Shown here: positions 27,418-36,017 of the stretch, one piece after another
Numbering within the stretch: position 1 is the first letter of the stretch
How the letters are laid out: the number at the start of each line of letters is the position of its first letter
Source: SZUA-547 sp963669315
GTDB lineage: Bacteria > Pseudomonadota > Alphaproteobacteria > Rhodobacterales > Rhodobacteraceae
DNA: 64,000 bases
Assembly (NCBI GenBank): GCA_963669315.1
Contig: OY770021.1
Location: 2,914,001 to 2,978,000, forward strand
Reading direction: 5' to 3'
Translations under genes and position numbers: made by a program
The notes under the pieces: generated by a model
What the model was told of the DNA's origin: nothing
The model's database searches: none
The model's input: only the letters and a program-made list of their open reading frames with translations

Positions 27418-29105
27418 CAGGTTCCTTCGCCCGGGTCGGCTTTGGTGTTTTCTGACAGCCGGGTCGACAAAAGATCGCCCGATCGAGCCGCAATCGCATA
27501 GCCGATTATCGCGAAAGCTCCGTTTACGTTCTTGAGGATTCGCAGCGTTTCCTGGTGCATCCGGCTGGTCTCAAAGCTCACCTGTACGCCGTCGCGCAGA
27601 CGTCCCAGGTGCTTTTCCTGCAGGTCCTGCTCGACCTTGCGCACCTCGTCCTTTGCACGCACCAGCTGCCGCGCGGCGTCAGGCGCGCCGGTCATGAGCA
27701 CGCTCAGAGAAAGTTGGGCGTTGCTGAGAACCCGGTCATGGAAATCTTCGACATCTGACAATCCGTCTTCAGAAAACGTCAGCCTGTCGGCGTTCAGCTG
27801 CCTGGCCTGACCGACAAGACCCTGCGTGATCGCCTCCGCCGCGGTCTCGAGATTGAGCGCGATCGTGGTGAGCTCGCTGGATCGGTCTCTTTCCGCCTCG
27901 TCCAGCAGGTTGTGGTTCAGCTGAGCCAGAAACCGCTTGATTTCCTCGTGCAACTCCCGCACGAGGCCGGCTTTCTCGTTAATCGCTTTCGCTGTTGGTT
28001 CGTCCCAGCTTTGATACAGAGCGATCACCGAGCGAAGCATGGATTCAGTGTGTTCGCCCATTTTCATGACTTCGCGCGTCGCGCAAATCAAAGCCCGGTC
28101 CGGTTGATCGAGTGTGGACGGGTCCAGCGCCGTGGATTGGATGAGAGTGGCCGTGGGTTCGGCGCGATCCGGCATCAGTCGCTGGGCGGCCGACGCAATC
28201 CAGCTCAATAAAGGCAGGCAGGCCAGCGCCAGCCCCGTGTTGAAGGCGAGATGCAGGTTGATGACCTGCCGGGCTTCACTCTCGCCAAGCCAGGTCAGGG
28301 AGCTTTCAACTTGCGACAGCCACACAAGCACCAGCGCGGCGCCGCCGCCACGTAGGGCGAGATTCGCCACGACCATTCGGCGCGCCGTCAGCGGCGCAGT
28401 CATGGTCAGCATATAGGCAAGGAAGGCACCGCCCGCGTTTGCGCCCATAACCATGGCGGCGGCTCCGCTCGAGGGCAGAAGCCCCTGCGCGGTCAGGGTG
28501 ACAAAGAAGAGCACCGCGGCGACCGAGGAATGCACGGCCCAGGCGAAAAGCGCTCCGATCAGAAACGATGTCACGATATCGCCGCCCAGATAGCGCATGA
28601 CGCTGAGCGTGGCCGGGCTGTCGATCAGCGGTCCGGTGGCGGCGCGGATCATATCGAGCGAGACGAAGATCAGCGCTATCCCGATCAGGATCCGGCCCAG
28701 CTGGCGCACCTCGTTTTTTGAACTGCGCAGGAACAGGACGACGCCGCACAGCAGAAACAGCGGGATCAGGAATTCCTGGCGCACCAGCAGGATCTGCGAG
28801 ACGATCGCGGATCCGATATCGGCCCCCAGCAGAATGGCCATCCCCGCCAGCAGCCCAACCCCGCCTTTGGCGGCGAAATTCGAGACCAAAACCGCGACCG
28901 CGGTCGCGCTTTGCAGACAGAGGGCCGCAAAAACACCGCTGGCTGCAGCCTGCAAGCGGCTGGCGTTCGAGCGCCGCAGGAAAGAGCGAAGCTGCACGGA
29001 ATACGCCCGTTCGACCGCAGTGCGCAGCAGCCGCACAGCCCAGATCAGGAGGGCGGCGGCGCCGGCGATATGCAGGGCGAACATGACAATATTTGTGTCA
29101 TCCAT
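27417..29105 (-). CDS. Na/Pi-cotransporter family protein with PhoU-like domain
   Basis: A 562-residue membrane protein of the NptA/YjbB type. The first ~330 residues hold paired Na/Pi repeats with the QSATAVAVLVSNF and SSVAAVLFFVTLTAQG sequences (QSS/QSA-type motifs) and about nine hydrophobic helices. The C-terminal ~200 residues are a PhoU-like helical domain. Homologues move phosphate, often outwards. Overlap with glpD and position after the phosphodiesterase suggest it disposes of, or balances, Pi freed when glycerol phosphates are used as carbon source; direction is inferred. Confidence 0.86.
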   Translation of the reverse strand: MDDTNIVMFALHIAGAAALLIWAVRLLRTAVERAYSVQLRSFLRRSNASRLQAAASGVFAALCLQSATAVAVLVSNFAAKGGVGLLAGMAILLGADIGSAIVSQILLVRQEFLIPLFLLCGVVLFLRSSKNEVRQLGRILIGIALIFVSLDMIRAATGPLIDSPATLSVMRYLGGDIVTSFLIGALFAWAVHSSVAAVLFFVTLTAQGLLPSSGAAAMVMGANAGGAFLAYMLTMTAPLTARRMVVANLALRGGGAALVLVWLSQVESSLTWLGESEARQVINLHLAFNTGLALACLPLLSWIASAAQRLMPDRAEPTATLIQSTALDPSTLDQPDRALICATREVMKMGEHTESMLRSVIALYQSWDEPTAKAINEKAGLVRELHEEIKRFLAQLNHNLLDEAERDRSSELTTIALNLETAAEAITQGLVGQARQLNADRLTFSEDGLSDVEDFHDRVLSNAQLSLSVLMTGAPDAARQLVRAKDEVRKVEQDLQEKHLGRLRDGVQVSFETSRMHQETLRILKNVNGAFAIIGYAIAARSGDLLSTRLSENTKADPGEGT

Positions 29106-29137
29106 TGCCGAAGCCTTTTCTCATTTCCAGGCGGCTG

Positions 29138-29947
29138 TCACTTGTCCGGATAGAACAAATATGGGCCATCGTACTGCCCGACAGGAATGCTGTGTGTCAG
29201 AATCCCACCGCGCATTTCGTGCAACAGGAACGCTCCGGGTTCCTTGGTGAGGCAGTTCGGAGCGCCGACGCGCAGATCCATGGTGACCGCGTGAGATACG
29301 CCCGGTGCGATCTGGCAGATCACATCGCCAAAAGGCGCTACGATGTTGCGGTGAACATGGCCGCAGACCAGCCGCAACTCGCCTTGGTATTCGGACAGGA
29401 TTGATTTCAGATCGCGGCTGTCTCGCAAATTCTGAATATCCATCTTTTCGATGCCGGTCAGGCTCGGAGGGTGATGCACGGCGACGATTACCGGTTTGCC
29501 TTGGGCGGCCGCCAGCCCGGACTTCAGAAACTCCAGGGATGCATCTTCCAAATCGCCATGCGACTTGCCTTCAACATTCGTATCCAAACCAATAAGCACC
29601 AGATCGGCGAACTCGACCGTCCAGTCGATTGGGCCGGTTTCCGGCATCCAGTCCTGGTCGGCAAAGCACTCGCGCATCGTAGGCACGATATCGTGGTTCC
29701 CCGGGATCGCGCGATAAGGGATGGCCAGCGGTTCCATGATGTCACGAAACCGCTGATACTCTTCGTGCGTGCCAAAATCGGTCAAATCGCCGGCGACGAA
29801 GGCCATGTCGACAGGGCCGATGTTTGGAAGGAACCGGTTGACGGTTTCGACGCAACTTGCCAAGGCCGCGGCCGTGTCAACCTGCCCGTAGGCAAGTTGA
29901 CCGTTAGGCACGATATGCGGATCCGAGATTTGTATGACTTTGGTCAT
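29138..29947 (-). CDS. Calcineurin-like phosphodiesterase, GpdQ-like
   Basis: A 269-residue cytoplasmic metallophosphoesterase. Metal ligands are visible in order: IQISDPHI (Asp9, His11), AGDLTDFG (Asp54), IPGNHD (residues 81-86), VAVHHPP and CGHVHRN. Length and the C-terminal GQYDGPYLFYPDK resemble the glycerophosphodiesterase GpdQ; CpdA-type cAMP phosphodiesterases share the fold. It overlaps the ABC ATPase stop by 4 bp, so it is made with the importer. The likely reaction is cleavage of an imported phosphodiester to G3P plus an alcohol, but specificity needs testing. Confidence 0.85.
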   Translation of the reverse strand: MTKVIQISDPHIVPNGQLAYGQVDTAAALASCVETVNRFLPNIGPVDMAFVAGDLTDFGTHEEYQRFRDIMEPLAIPYRAIPGNHDIVPTMRECFADQDWMPETGPIDWTVEFADLVLIGLDTNVEGKSHGDLEDASLEFLKSGLAAAQGKPVIVAVHHPPSLTGIEKMDIQNLRDSRDLKSILSEYQGELRLVCGHVHRNIVAPFGDVICQIAPGVSHAVTMDLRVGAPNCLTKEPGAFLLHEMRGGILTHSIPVGQYDGPYLFYPDK

Positions 29948-30975
29948 ACACCGGACGCCTCTGGCAAGAGCATCAGCGCTTCGGGCTTGATCGCCACCTT
30001 GACCGCATCTCCCACCTTCGGGGAGCTTTGACCCGCGTAAGTCGAAGTCAGCATATCGGGAATGATGCCCGAGATTCCGATCTGATAGTGTGTGCCAAGG
30101 AACGTGACAGTTTCCACTTGCCCGGCCAATGGTCCGTTTTCGTCGATCTGAACATCCTGGGCCCTGACATAAGCGTTGTGACCCGCGCCATCACCGGGCA
30201 GCGTCAGCGCGCCACCCTTTAGGTGAAGTGTCGCGCCCTCGCTTTTTCCTTCGAGGCGCATCGCGTTGCCGACAAAGCCCGCAACGAAGGGCGAGGTCGG
30301 ATTGCGATACAGCTCTTCCGGCGTGCCGCTCTGGGCCACGCGGCCGTTGGACATGACCGCGACACGGTCGGCAATGGCCATAGCCTCGTCCTGATCGTGT
30401 GTGACGAAGATCGCGGTGATGTGGAACTCGCGCAAGAGCACCGCCAATTCGTCACGCAAGGCTTCGCGCAAGGCGGCGTCCAGAGCGGAAAGTGGTTCAT
30501 CCAGCAACAGCATCCTGGGACGCGGCGCGATCGCCCGGGCCAGAGCCACACGTTGACGCTGCCCCCCCGAAAGCGCGTCGATCGCGCGCCCTGAGAACTT
30601 TTGCAGCTGGCACAGCTCCAGAACTTCGGTGACGCGTGTGTCGATCTCGTCCTTCGGCAGTTTCTGCATTTTCAGCCCGTAGCCGATGTTCGCGCGCACC
30701 GACATGTTGGGAAATAGCGCATAGGACTGAAAGACCATGCCCACCTTGCGATTCTCGACCGACAGCGCAGTCACGTTGTCATTATCGAACCAGATTTCGC
30801 TGCCAGGATCGGGCGTCTCGAGGCCTGCGATAATCCTGAGCAAAGTAGTCTTTCCGCATCCCGACGGCCCGAGAAGCGAGACGATTTCTCCTTTGTCGAC
30901 GGACAGTTCGGTGGACAGAAGCGCTTTCGTTCCGTCCGGATAAGTCTTGGCTGTATTGGTCAATCTTAGGGTCAT
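29944..30975 (-). CDS. ABC transporter ATP-binding protein (phosphodiester-type cluster)
   Basis: A 343-residue ATPase with a C-terminal TOBE-like domain. Motifs: SLLGPSGCGKTTLLRIIAGL (Walker A), MVFQSYALFPNMSV, LSGGQRQRVALARAIA, MLLLDEPLSALDAALR and THDQDEAMAIADR. It belongs to the polyamine/iron/phosphonate-type group. The start is ATG 30975, overlapping the permease stop; an upstream ATG at 31008 would lie inside that gene. It energises the importer with the two permeases and binding protein that precede it. Confidence 0.9.
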   Translation of the reverse strand: MTLRLTNTAKTYPDGTKALLSTELSVDKGEIVSLLGPSGCGKTTLLRIIAGLETPDPGSEIWFDNDNVTALSVENRKVGMVFQSYALFPNMSVRANIGYGLKMQKLPKDEIDTRVTEVLELCQLQKFSGRAIDALSGGQRQRVALARAIAPRPRMLLLDEPLSALDAALREALRDELAVLLREFHITAIFVTHDQDEAMAIADRVAVMSNGRVAQSGTPEELYRNPTSPFVAGFVGNAMRLEGKSEGATLHLKGGALTLPGDGAGHNAYVRAQDVQIDENGPLAGQVETVTFLGTHYQIGISGIIPDMLTSTYAGQSSPKVGDAVKVAIKPEALMLLPEASGV

Positions 30976-31763
30976 TTTGTGATCCTTTGCGCACGCGTCG
31001 AGGCCCATTGCATGGCCATCAAAAGCGGGACGATGAGTACGAAGAAGACGAGCGTGTAGGCCGAGGCCACTTCCAGCCGCATTGAGGCGTAACTGTCGGC
31101 GAGACCCACGGGCAGCGTCTTGAGATAGGGTGTGTGCAGCATCCAGGTGATGTTGAACTCACCGATGGATAGGGTCACCACAGTGAGCGCCCCGGCGAGG
31201 ATGCCCGGCATTGCGTTGGGCACGACGATGTCACGGAATCTCTGCCATGGCGTCGCACCCAGCGAAGCGGCGCCTTCCTCAAGCGTCTTGAGGTCCATTG
31301 CGGCCAGAACCGCCAGTATGGATCGGACCATGAAAGGCAGGGTGTAAAGTACGTGCCCAACCAGAATGAAGGTCCACGAGGCGCGGAAGCCCTTCATCGA
31401 CCCGTATAGCTGCAGCAACGCCAGCGCGATCGCCAGTCCGGGAACCGCGAGAGGCAGCGAGATGAACTCTTCCAGCATGCGTGACAACCAACCGGGATGG
31501 CGCGCCAACCCATAGGCGGCGGGCAATCCGATGATCAGCGTCGCGATCAGGCAGGCGATGGCCAGCCATATCGACAGAAAGATGCTGTCTGCATAGAGCT
31601 CCCACACTTGGTAAACCCATTTCAGGGTGAGGCCAGATGAGACGCCCTGGAAATAGTTCACCGTGACGCCGGCCAGGGCCGACATTAACGTCGGGATCAG
31701 CAGAAACGCGCACGCGGTCAGCGTCACTGTCAGTTGTAGTATTTTTGTTTTTGACTTGAACAT
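30972..31763 (-). CDS. ABC transporter permease
   Basis: A 263-residue inner-membrane protein with about six hydrophobic helices and an EAA loop EEGAASLGATPWQRFRDIVV near residue 170, the binding-protein-dependent permease signature. Helices include IWLAIACLIATLIIGLPAAY and FISLPLAVPGLAIALALLQL. It lies 1 bp after the other permease gene and overlaps the ATPase start. Together the two make the heterodimeric channel of the importer. Confidence 0.9.
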   Translation of the reverse strand: MFKSKTKILQLTVTLTACAFLLIPTLMSALAGVTVNYFQGVSSGLTLKWVYQVWELYADSIFLSIWLAIACLIATLIIGLPAAYGLARHPGWLSRMLEEFISLPLAVPGLAIALALLQLYGSMKGFRASWTFILVGHVLYTLPFMVRSILAVLAAMDLKTLEEGAASLGATPWQRFRDIVVPNAMPGILAGALTVVTLSIGEFNITWMLHTPYLKTLPVGLADSYASMRLEVASAYTLVFFVLIVPLLMAMQWASTRAQRITK

Positions 31764-31764
31764 A

Positions 31765-32568
31765 TCAGCCTCCTGCAGCCACGGTTGTGCCCGACATGGT
31801 GCGCGCGATCAGCAGAAGCGCCCAGGTCACGATGCCCAGCACGATCGAAAGCGCCGACGCCATGGCGATGTTGGCGGACAAGGTGAATTCGGTGTAGATC
31901 ACCATCGGAATGACATCGATATCGGTCGCCAGCGTGAAGGCCGTACCGAAGGCTCCCATTGCGGTGGCGAAAGCGATCGCCCCGGATGCAACCAGCGACG
32001 GCATCAATCCCGGCACAATGACATCGACCACGACCCGATAGGGCGAGGCGCCCATCGTACGGGCGGCTTCCTCAAGCGCCGGATCGAGTTTTTCGGCCGC
32101 GGCCATCACCGTCAGCAAAACGCGTGGGATCGAGAAGTAGAGATACCCCAGAAACAGGCCGAACGCGGAATAGGCAAACACCACATGGCCCGGTGTAATC
32201 TGATTGACGAGTCCCTGGCGACCGCCGAGCAGGATGATCAGAAAGCCGATCACAACGCCGGGAAATGCGAGCGGCAGCGTCAAGACGGAAAGCAACGTCC
32301 CCCGGCCACGAAACCGGTTGCGCGACAGGAACATGCCCGCAGTGGTCGAAACGGCGAGCGCCGCAATGGTCGTCGCCAGCGAAATCAGCACCGTCAGCAC
32401 CAGAGTGTTGAGATAGCGCGGCTTTCGCAGGATATCGAGATAGATCGCCCACCCTGCCTCACTTTCACCGGATGCGAGAAACAGGCGCATCAGAGGAAGG
32501 GCGAGAAACACCAGAGTAAAGATGAACAGTGGCGTGAGACACGCCAGAACGAACGTTCGGTTTGTCAT
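31765..32568 (-). CDS. ABC transporter permease
   Basis: A 267-residue inner-membrane permease. The first helix FVLACLTPLFIFTLVFLALP is followed by TLVLTVLISLATTIAALAVS. The EAA-type segment is LEEAARTMGASPYRVVVDVI near residue 180. It resembles PotB/CysT-type permeases. It follows the binding-protein gene after a 55-bp gap containing a hairpin and precedes the second permease by 1 bp. Confidence 0.9.
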   Translation of the reverse strand: MTNRTFVLACLTPLFIFTLVFLALPLMRLFLASGESEAGWAIYLDILRKPRYLNTLVLTVLISLATTIAALAVSTTAGMFLSRNRFRGRGTLLSVLTLPLAFPGVVIGFLIILLGGRQGLVNQITPGHVVFAYSAFGLFLGYLYFSIPRVLLTVMAAAEKLDPALEEAARTMGASPYRVVVDVIVPGLMPSLVASGAIAFATAMGAFGTAFTLATDIDVIPMVIYTEFTLSANIAMASALSIVLGIVTWALLLIARTMSGTTVAAGG

Positions 32569-32581
32569 GGGATTGCCTTTG

Positions 32582-32605
32582 GGGGCCGAACAGATGTTCG
32601 ACCCC
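32582..32605 (-). terminator. Hairpin between binding-protein and permease genes
   Basis: GGGGCCGAAC (32582-32591) pairs with GTTCGACCCC (32596-32605) around an AGAT loop, with one mismatch. In the direction of transcription (minus) no T-tract follows, so it is more likely an RNA-stabilising or partial attenuating hairpin that lets the binding protein be made in excess of the permeases. The T6 run lies on the other side. Confidence 0.5.
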
Positions 32606-32623
32606 TCTTTTTTGGGTGAAAGG

Positions 32624-33619
32624 TTACTTCACGTCAGACAGGTAGCGCTCGCCGAAACCGGCCTGAGCTTTTTCCATCTTCGCGTAGTCCACGGCCACGG
32701 CGCGCTCGTAGTCGCTGGCAGGCAGGAACTTCGCAGCCACGTCCGCCGGCAGTTCGACAGGGCGCGACGGCTGCAGATATGCGTTGGTCCAGATCGCCTG
32801 GCCCTTGTCGGACAGGATGAAATCGAGGACGCGCTTGCCGAGTTCCGGATTCGGACCGTTGTTCACCAGGCTCATCACGTAGGGAACGCGGACTGTACCT
32901 TCGCAAGGAAGAACAAATTCGAAATTGCCATCCTCTTCATACTTGCCGCGATACGCGTTGAAGTCATAGTCGAACAGGATCGGAATCTCGCCCGATACGA
33001 CCCTCGCAAAAGACGTCTGCTTGGGCACGATCGGAGAATTCTCCGCCAGTTCGTTGAAGAACTTGACCGCCGGGTCAAAGTTGTCCAGATCACCGCCGAA
33101 GGCGACATTGACCGCGACAGCGCCAGCGTAACCGACAAAGGCCGAAGACGGGTCGAGATAGCCGACCATGCCCTGGTATTCCGGCTTCTTCAGATCAGCG
33201 AAGCACTGAGGCACTTCGGCGCCGCCAAGCGCATCGACATTCACGAACAGGCCAAGCGTGCCGTAGTGAATGGCGAACCATTTTCCGTCCGGGTCTTTCA
33301 GGCCGTCCGGGATGTCGTCAAAGCCGGTCGGTTTGTAGGCCGTCGCGACGCCCTCGTTGCCCGCCTTGATGCCGGTGGTCACGCCGTAATAGGCCACGTC
33401 GGCGACAGGGTTATCTTTTTCAGCCAATAGCTGGCTCAGAGTCTGGCCGGAGTTCTTGTTGTCGTGCGGCATCTGGATGTCGATCTCTTCGTCGATCGCT
33501 TCCAGCATAGACGCCCAATCGGCCCATTGTGGTGGGCAATTGTAACACACAGCGTCTTCGGCAATCGCTGGCGTGGCGAACGCCATTGTTACAAGTGCGG
33601 CCGCGAGTTTATATTTCAT
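32624..33619 (-). CDS. ABC transporter periplasmic binding protein (AfuA/PotD-like)
   Basis: A 331-residue secreted protein. The signal peptide is MKYKLAAALVTMAFATPAIA, cut before EDAVCYNCPPQW. The mature part has the type-2 binding-protein layout (DVAYYGVTTGIKAGNEG, FAIHYGTLGLFVNVDALGG, GYLDPSSAFVGYAGAVAVNV, VPYVMSLVNNGPNPELGKRV). Two cysteines close to the mature N-terminus (CYNC) could form a disulfide. It is the first transporter gene after the LacI regulator. Ligand unknown; the neighbouring phosphodiesterase and GlpD favour a glycerophosphodiester or similar organophosphate. Confidence 0.88.
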   Translation of the reverse strand: MKYKLAAALVTMAFATPAIAEDAVCYNCPPQWADWASMLEAIDEEIDIQMPHDNKNSGQTLSQLLAEKDNPVADVAYYGVTTGIKAGNEGVATAYKPTGFDDIPDGLKDPDGKWFAIHYGTLGLFVNVDALGGAEVPQCFADLKKPEYQGMVGYLDPSSAFVGYAGAVAVNVAFGGDLDNFDPAVKFFNELAENSPIVPKQTSFARVVSGEIPILFDYDFNAYRGKYEEDGNFEFVLPCEGTVRVPYVMSLVNNGPNPELGKRVLDFILSDKGQAIWTNAYLQPSRPVELPADVAAKFLPASDYERAVAVDYAKMEKAQAGFGERYLSDVK

Positions 33620-33655
33620 GTCGATCTCTCCTCCTGGGATGTAGTGGTCTCTTGG

Positions 33656-34717
33656 TTAGATCTTCGACGGCGGGAAGGCTGCAACCTTTCCGCCGTCATT
33701 GCTTTCTGCAACCGGACGCGAAAGGCTGCCTCCGGTGCGGAAACTGAATGTTTCGTCAGGGTCGGGCATCTCCGGCGTCGCGGTACCATTAATCATGGAC
33801 AGAACTGTTTTTCCGGCGCCACCGCCCAGTTGGGTGGGATTGGTCACGATCGTCGCCAGGCTAGGCTCGACTATCTGGCCCACCTTGATGCCGTCGAAGC
33901 CAATGATCGACAGATCACCCGGCACATCAAGCGCAAGCTCGCGTGCGCTTCGGATTACCGCAAGCGCACGAAAGTCGTTGGAGGCGAAGATCCCGGTGAT
34001 TGCCGGGTTGTCCTTCAAAAACTTGTCGAGCATCTTCGTCAGATTGTCGTCGTTATCGTCAATCTCCAGCAACGCCGGCTTGGGCATTCCGTGGCGCGCG
34101 CAACCAGCGACGAAACCCTCGTAGCGTTGCCGCGCGCGATCGGAACTTAAAAATTTGAGCGCAAGGAAGCCGGTCTGTACGTGACCGTATTCTGAGAAGG
34201 CGTCCGCCACCCGCGTAGCCGCAGCGTGATCGTGCACCGACCAGCTCGTATGATTCGCCGGCGCCATGTTGTACAATAGGCAATGGGGCACCTGGCGGCT
34301 TTCGATGAAGGCCAGAGCTTCGCTTGTCTGCGGATCACTGACCGTCAGCACAAGTCCGTCGACCTTCTTGGCGATCAGCGTTCGGATCGCCTGTGTTTCA
34401 ATCTCTGTGTTGTAATTTGTGCAGATGAGAAGCGTTTGATAACCCGCGCGTAAGAACACGTCTTGCGCGCCTTGAACAGCATCGGCGTAGACAGGGTTCG
34501 CGATCGACGGCACGACACAACCGATCGTACGGGTTGTATTGCTTTGAAGTGAGCGGCCCACCTCGCTGAATTGAAAATCAAGCTCTTCGACTGCTGTCAG
34601 AACGCGTTTCCGCATGTTGGCGCTGGCAGGCCCGGTATTGTTCAGAACACGGCTGACAGTCGCCACGCCACAACCCGCTCGCAATGCGACGTCTTTGATT
34701 GTGGCTGGCTGGCGCAA
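33656..34717 (-). CDS. LacI-family transcriptional repressor
   Basis: A 353-residue regulator. The N-terminal helix-turn-helix reads ATIKDVALRAGCGVATVSRV, and the C-terminal periplasmic-binding-like domain contains IGCVVPSIANPVYADAVQGA and ITGIFASNDFRALAVIRSAR. The start is TTG at 34717 with GAAGGG just upstream; no better start lies in frame. The TGGAAACGTTTCCA operator 15 bp upstream implies autoregulation. Because it is the first gene of the run down to glpD, the whole cluster may respond. Ligand unknown; a phosphodiester or G3P-type signal is possible. Confidence 0.88.
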   Translation of the reverse strand: MRQPATIKDVALRAGCGVATVSRVLNNTGPASANMRKRVLTAVEELDFQFSEVGRSLQSNTTRTIGCVVPSIANPVYADAVQGAQDVFLRAGYQTLLICTNYNTEIETQAIRTLIAKKVDGLVLTVSDPQTSEALAFIESRQVPHCLLYNMAPANHTSWSVHDHAAATRVADAFSEYGHVQTGFLALKFLSSDRARQRYEGFVAGCARHGMPKPALLEIDDNDDNLTKMLDKFLKDNPAITGIFASNDFRALAVIRSARELALDVPGDLSIIGFDGIKVGQIVEPSLATIVTNPTQLGGGAGKTVLSMINGTATPEMPDPDETFSFRTGGSLSRPVAESNDGGKVAAFPPSKI

Positions 34718-34936
34718 TATTCATCCCTTCGTGGAAACGTTTCCAAGAAATTATCAAGCAAAGATCAATATTGCAAGAAATTTTGGCACTAAAGGGATTA
34801 ACCAAGGCAAATCAGCGTTTTGGAGCAACCTATCCGGCAAGCCTTACAGCCGGTTGGCGATAATTCGCGGTGATTCGATCGATAAGGTTGAGTATCTGCG
34901 ACGAAGGAGCTGTCGGGAGCGTCGAGCGATATGTCC
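34688..34936. repeat. ~248-bp duplication, copy B
   Basis: Partner of 24449-24696. It contains the LacI N-terminal codons, the operator, a spacer and the ABC-ATPase scrap DISLDAPDSSFVADTQ (minus strand, 34880-34936). Copy B is attached to an intact LacI gene on the left and is cut by the IS6 element on the right. Confidence 0.8.
34732..34745. promoter_or_regulatory. LacI-type operator before the LacI/ABC/glpD cluster
   Basis: A perfect 14-bp palindrome TGGAAACGTTTCCA centred on CG, 15 bp upstream of the TTG start of the LacI gene. The same core is found at 24491-24504 before the LacI stub, which supports recognition by this LacI protein. Binding here would overlap the promoter of the regulator and its downstream transporter genes. 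Confidence 0.75.
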
Positions 34937-35769
34937 GGTCTTGTCAGAAAGTTCAGCCTTGAGGCGAGCGACGCGGATCCGTAGCGTCCCCGGATGAGTA
35001 AGAGTAACCCGTTCAAAGGCTTCCACAGCAGCCCTGACATCAGCAGCCCTGACTTCATCCGCCTGGCGGTGATGATGTATATCCGCTTCCCGCTTTCACT
35101 CCGAAATGTAGAGGATCTGCCTCACGAGCGCGGGATCGATATCAGCCACGAGACGATCCGGTTTTGGTGGAACCGGTTCGGGTCGATGTTCGCCTCTGAG
35201 ATTCGGCGGAAACGCGTTGATCGGATGAAGGCTTACTCGAACTGGCGCTGGCATGTGGACGAGGTGTTCGTGAAAGTTAACGGTGCGCAACATTACCATT
35301 GGCGGGCGGTCGATCACGAAGGCGAGGTGCCGGAATCGGTCGTCACCAAGCGCCGGGACAAGCGCACCTCATTGAAATTATTGAGGAAATTGATGCGCCG
35401 CTTTGGCCGGCCGCGTGAGGTCGTCACCGACCGGTTTCGATCATACGGCACCGCTCTTCGCGATATTGGCGGGTCTGATCTGCAGACCACGGGCCGCTGG
35501 CTCAACAACAGAGCCGAGAATTCGCACTTACCATTTCGACGAAGAGAGCGAGCCATGCTTCGCTTCCGGCGCATGCGAAGTCTGCAGATGTTCGCCGCCG
35601 TCCACTCCTCCGTCTACAACCTGTTCAACCGCGAGCGCCACCTCTACTCACGTCGTAATTTCAAGCTCAACAAAACCGCCGTTCTCGAAGAGTGGCGGCG
35701 GCTCAGTGCGGCCTAAGTTCCTGCGTTTTGAGGGAAATTGAGACGAGTTCGAAAGTGTCTGATGGTGTG
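34937..35769 (+). mobile_element. IS6-family insertion sequence, apparently complete
   Basis: About 833 bp with one transposase gene. The left end reads GGTCTTGTCAGAAAG; the right end reads AGTGTCTGATGG, imperfectly inverted. A second copy in opposite orientation lies at 42242-44085, so the two bracket the idonate/gluconate genes. The left end interrupts the 248-bp duplication (copy B). No clean 8-bp target duplication is visible, which suggests later recombination at one end. Confidence 0.82.
34994..35716 (+). CDS. IS6-family transposase
   Basis: A 240-residue DDE transposase that inserts by replicative cointegrate formation. It starts MSKSNPFKGFHSSPD, with a helix-turn-helix near RNVEDLPHERGIDISHETIR. 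Catalytic residues lie in NWRWHVDEVFVKVNG (D), EVVTDRFRSYG (D) and RAENSHLPFRRRER (E). A short tandem duplication of SSPD (repeated AGCAGCCCTGAC at 35026-35052) adds a few residues near the N-terminus compared with the other copies. Otherwise the frame is open and could be active. Confidence 0.9.
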   Translation: MSKSNPFKGFHSSPDISSPDFIRLAVMMYIRFPLSLRNVEDLPHERGIDISHETIRFWWNRFGSMFASEIRRKRVDRMKAYSNWRWHVDEVFVKVNGAQHYHWRAVDHEGEVPESVVTKRRDKRTSLKLLRKLMRRFGRPREVVTDRFRSYGTALRDIGGSDLQTTGRWLNNRAENSHLPFRRRERAMLRFRRMRSLQMFAAVHSSVYNLFNRERHLYSRRNFKLNKTAVLEEWRRLSAA

Positions 35770-35899
35770 GATGGCTCCACCCGAACGGCATCGCAATGCG
35801 CCAGGTTGGTGCTGTTTTGAACCAACGAAGGGCCTTCTCGCCCCGGTCATCACCCGGGCGACTAACAACCCGATTGCCCAATCTCAGTTTCCCCAAAGA

Positions 35900-36014
35900 T
35901 CACTCCTCGAATGCGATGACCCGCGCCGGAGCGCCATCGGTGCCCGTCAACCGCAAAGGCGCCGCGCAGAGAAGCGTGTGCTTCCCCTCGATCGCGCGTG
36001 TTCCAATCAGATAC
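35900..36014 (-). pseudogene. Cyclase-family (kynurenine-formamidase-like) C-terminal fragment
   Basis: The minus strand reads IGTRAIEGKHTLLCAAPLRL, then TDGAPARVIAFEE and TGA at 35900-35902. This matches the end of cyclase-family hydrolases by motif memory (LLCAPLRL..TDGAPARVIA). The homology stops abruptly near 36014, where a TRAP-type fragment begins on the other strand. It lies ~130 bp from the IS6 right end, consistent with an IS-driven deletion joining two unrelated genes. Confidence 0.55.
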
Positions 36015-36017
36015 CGC

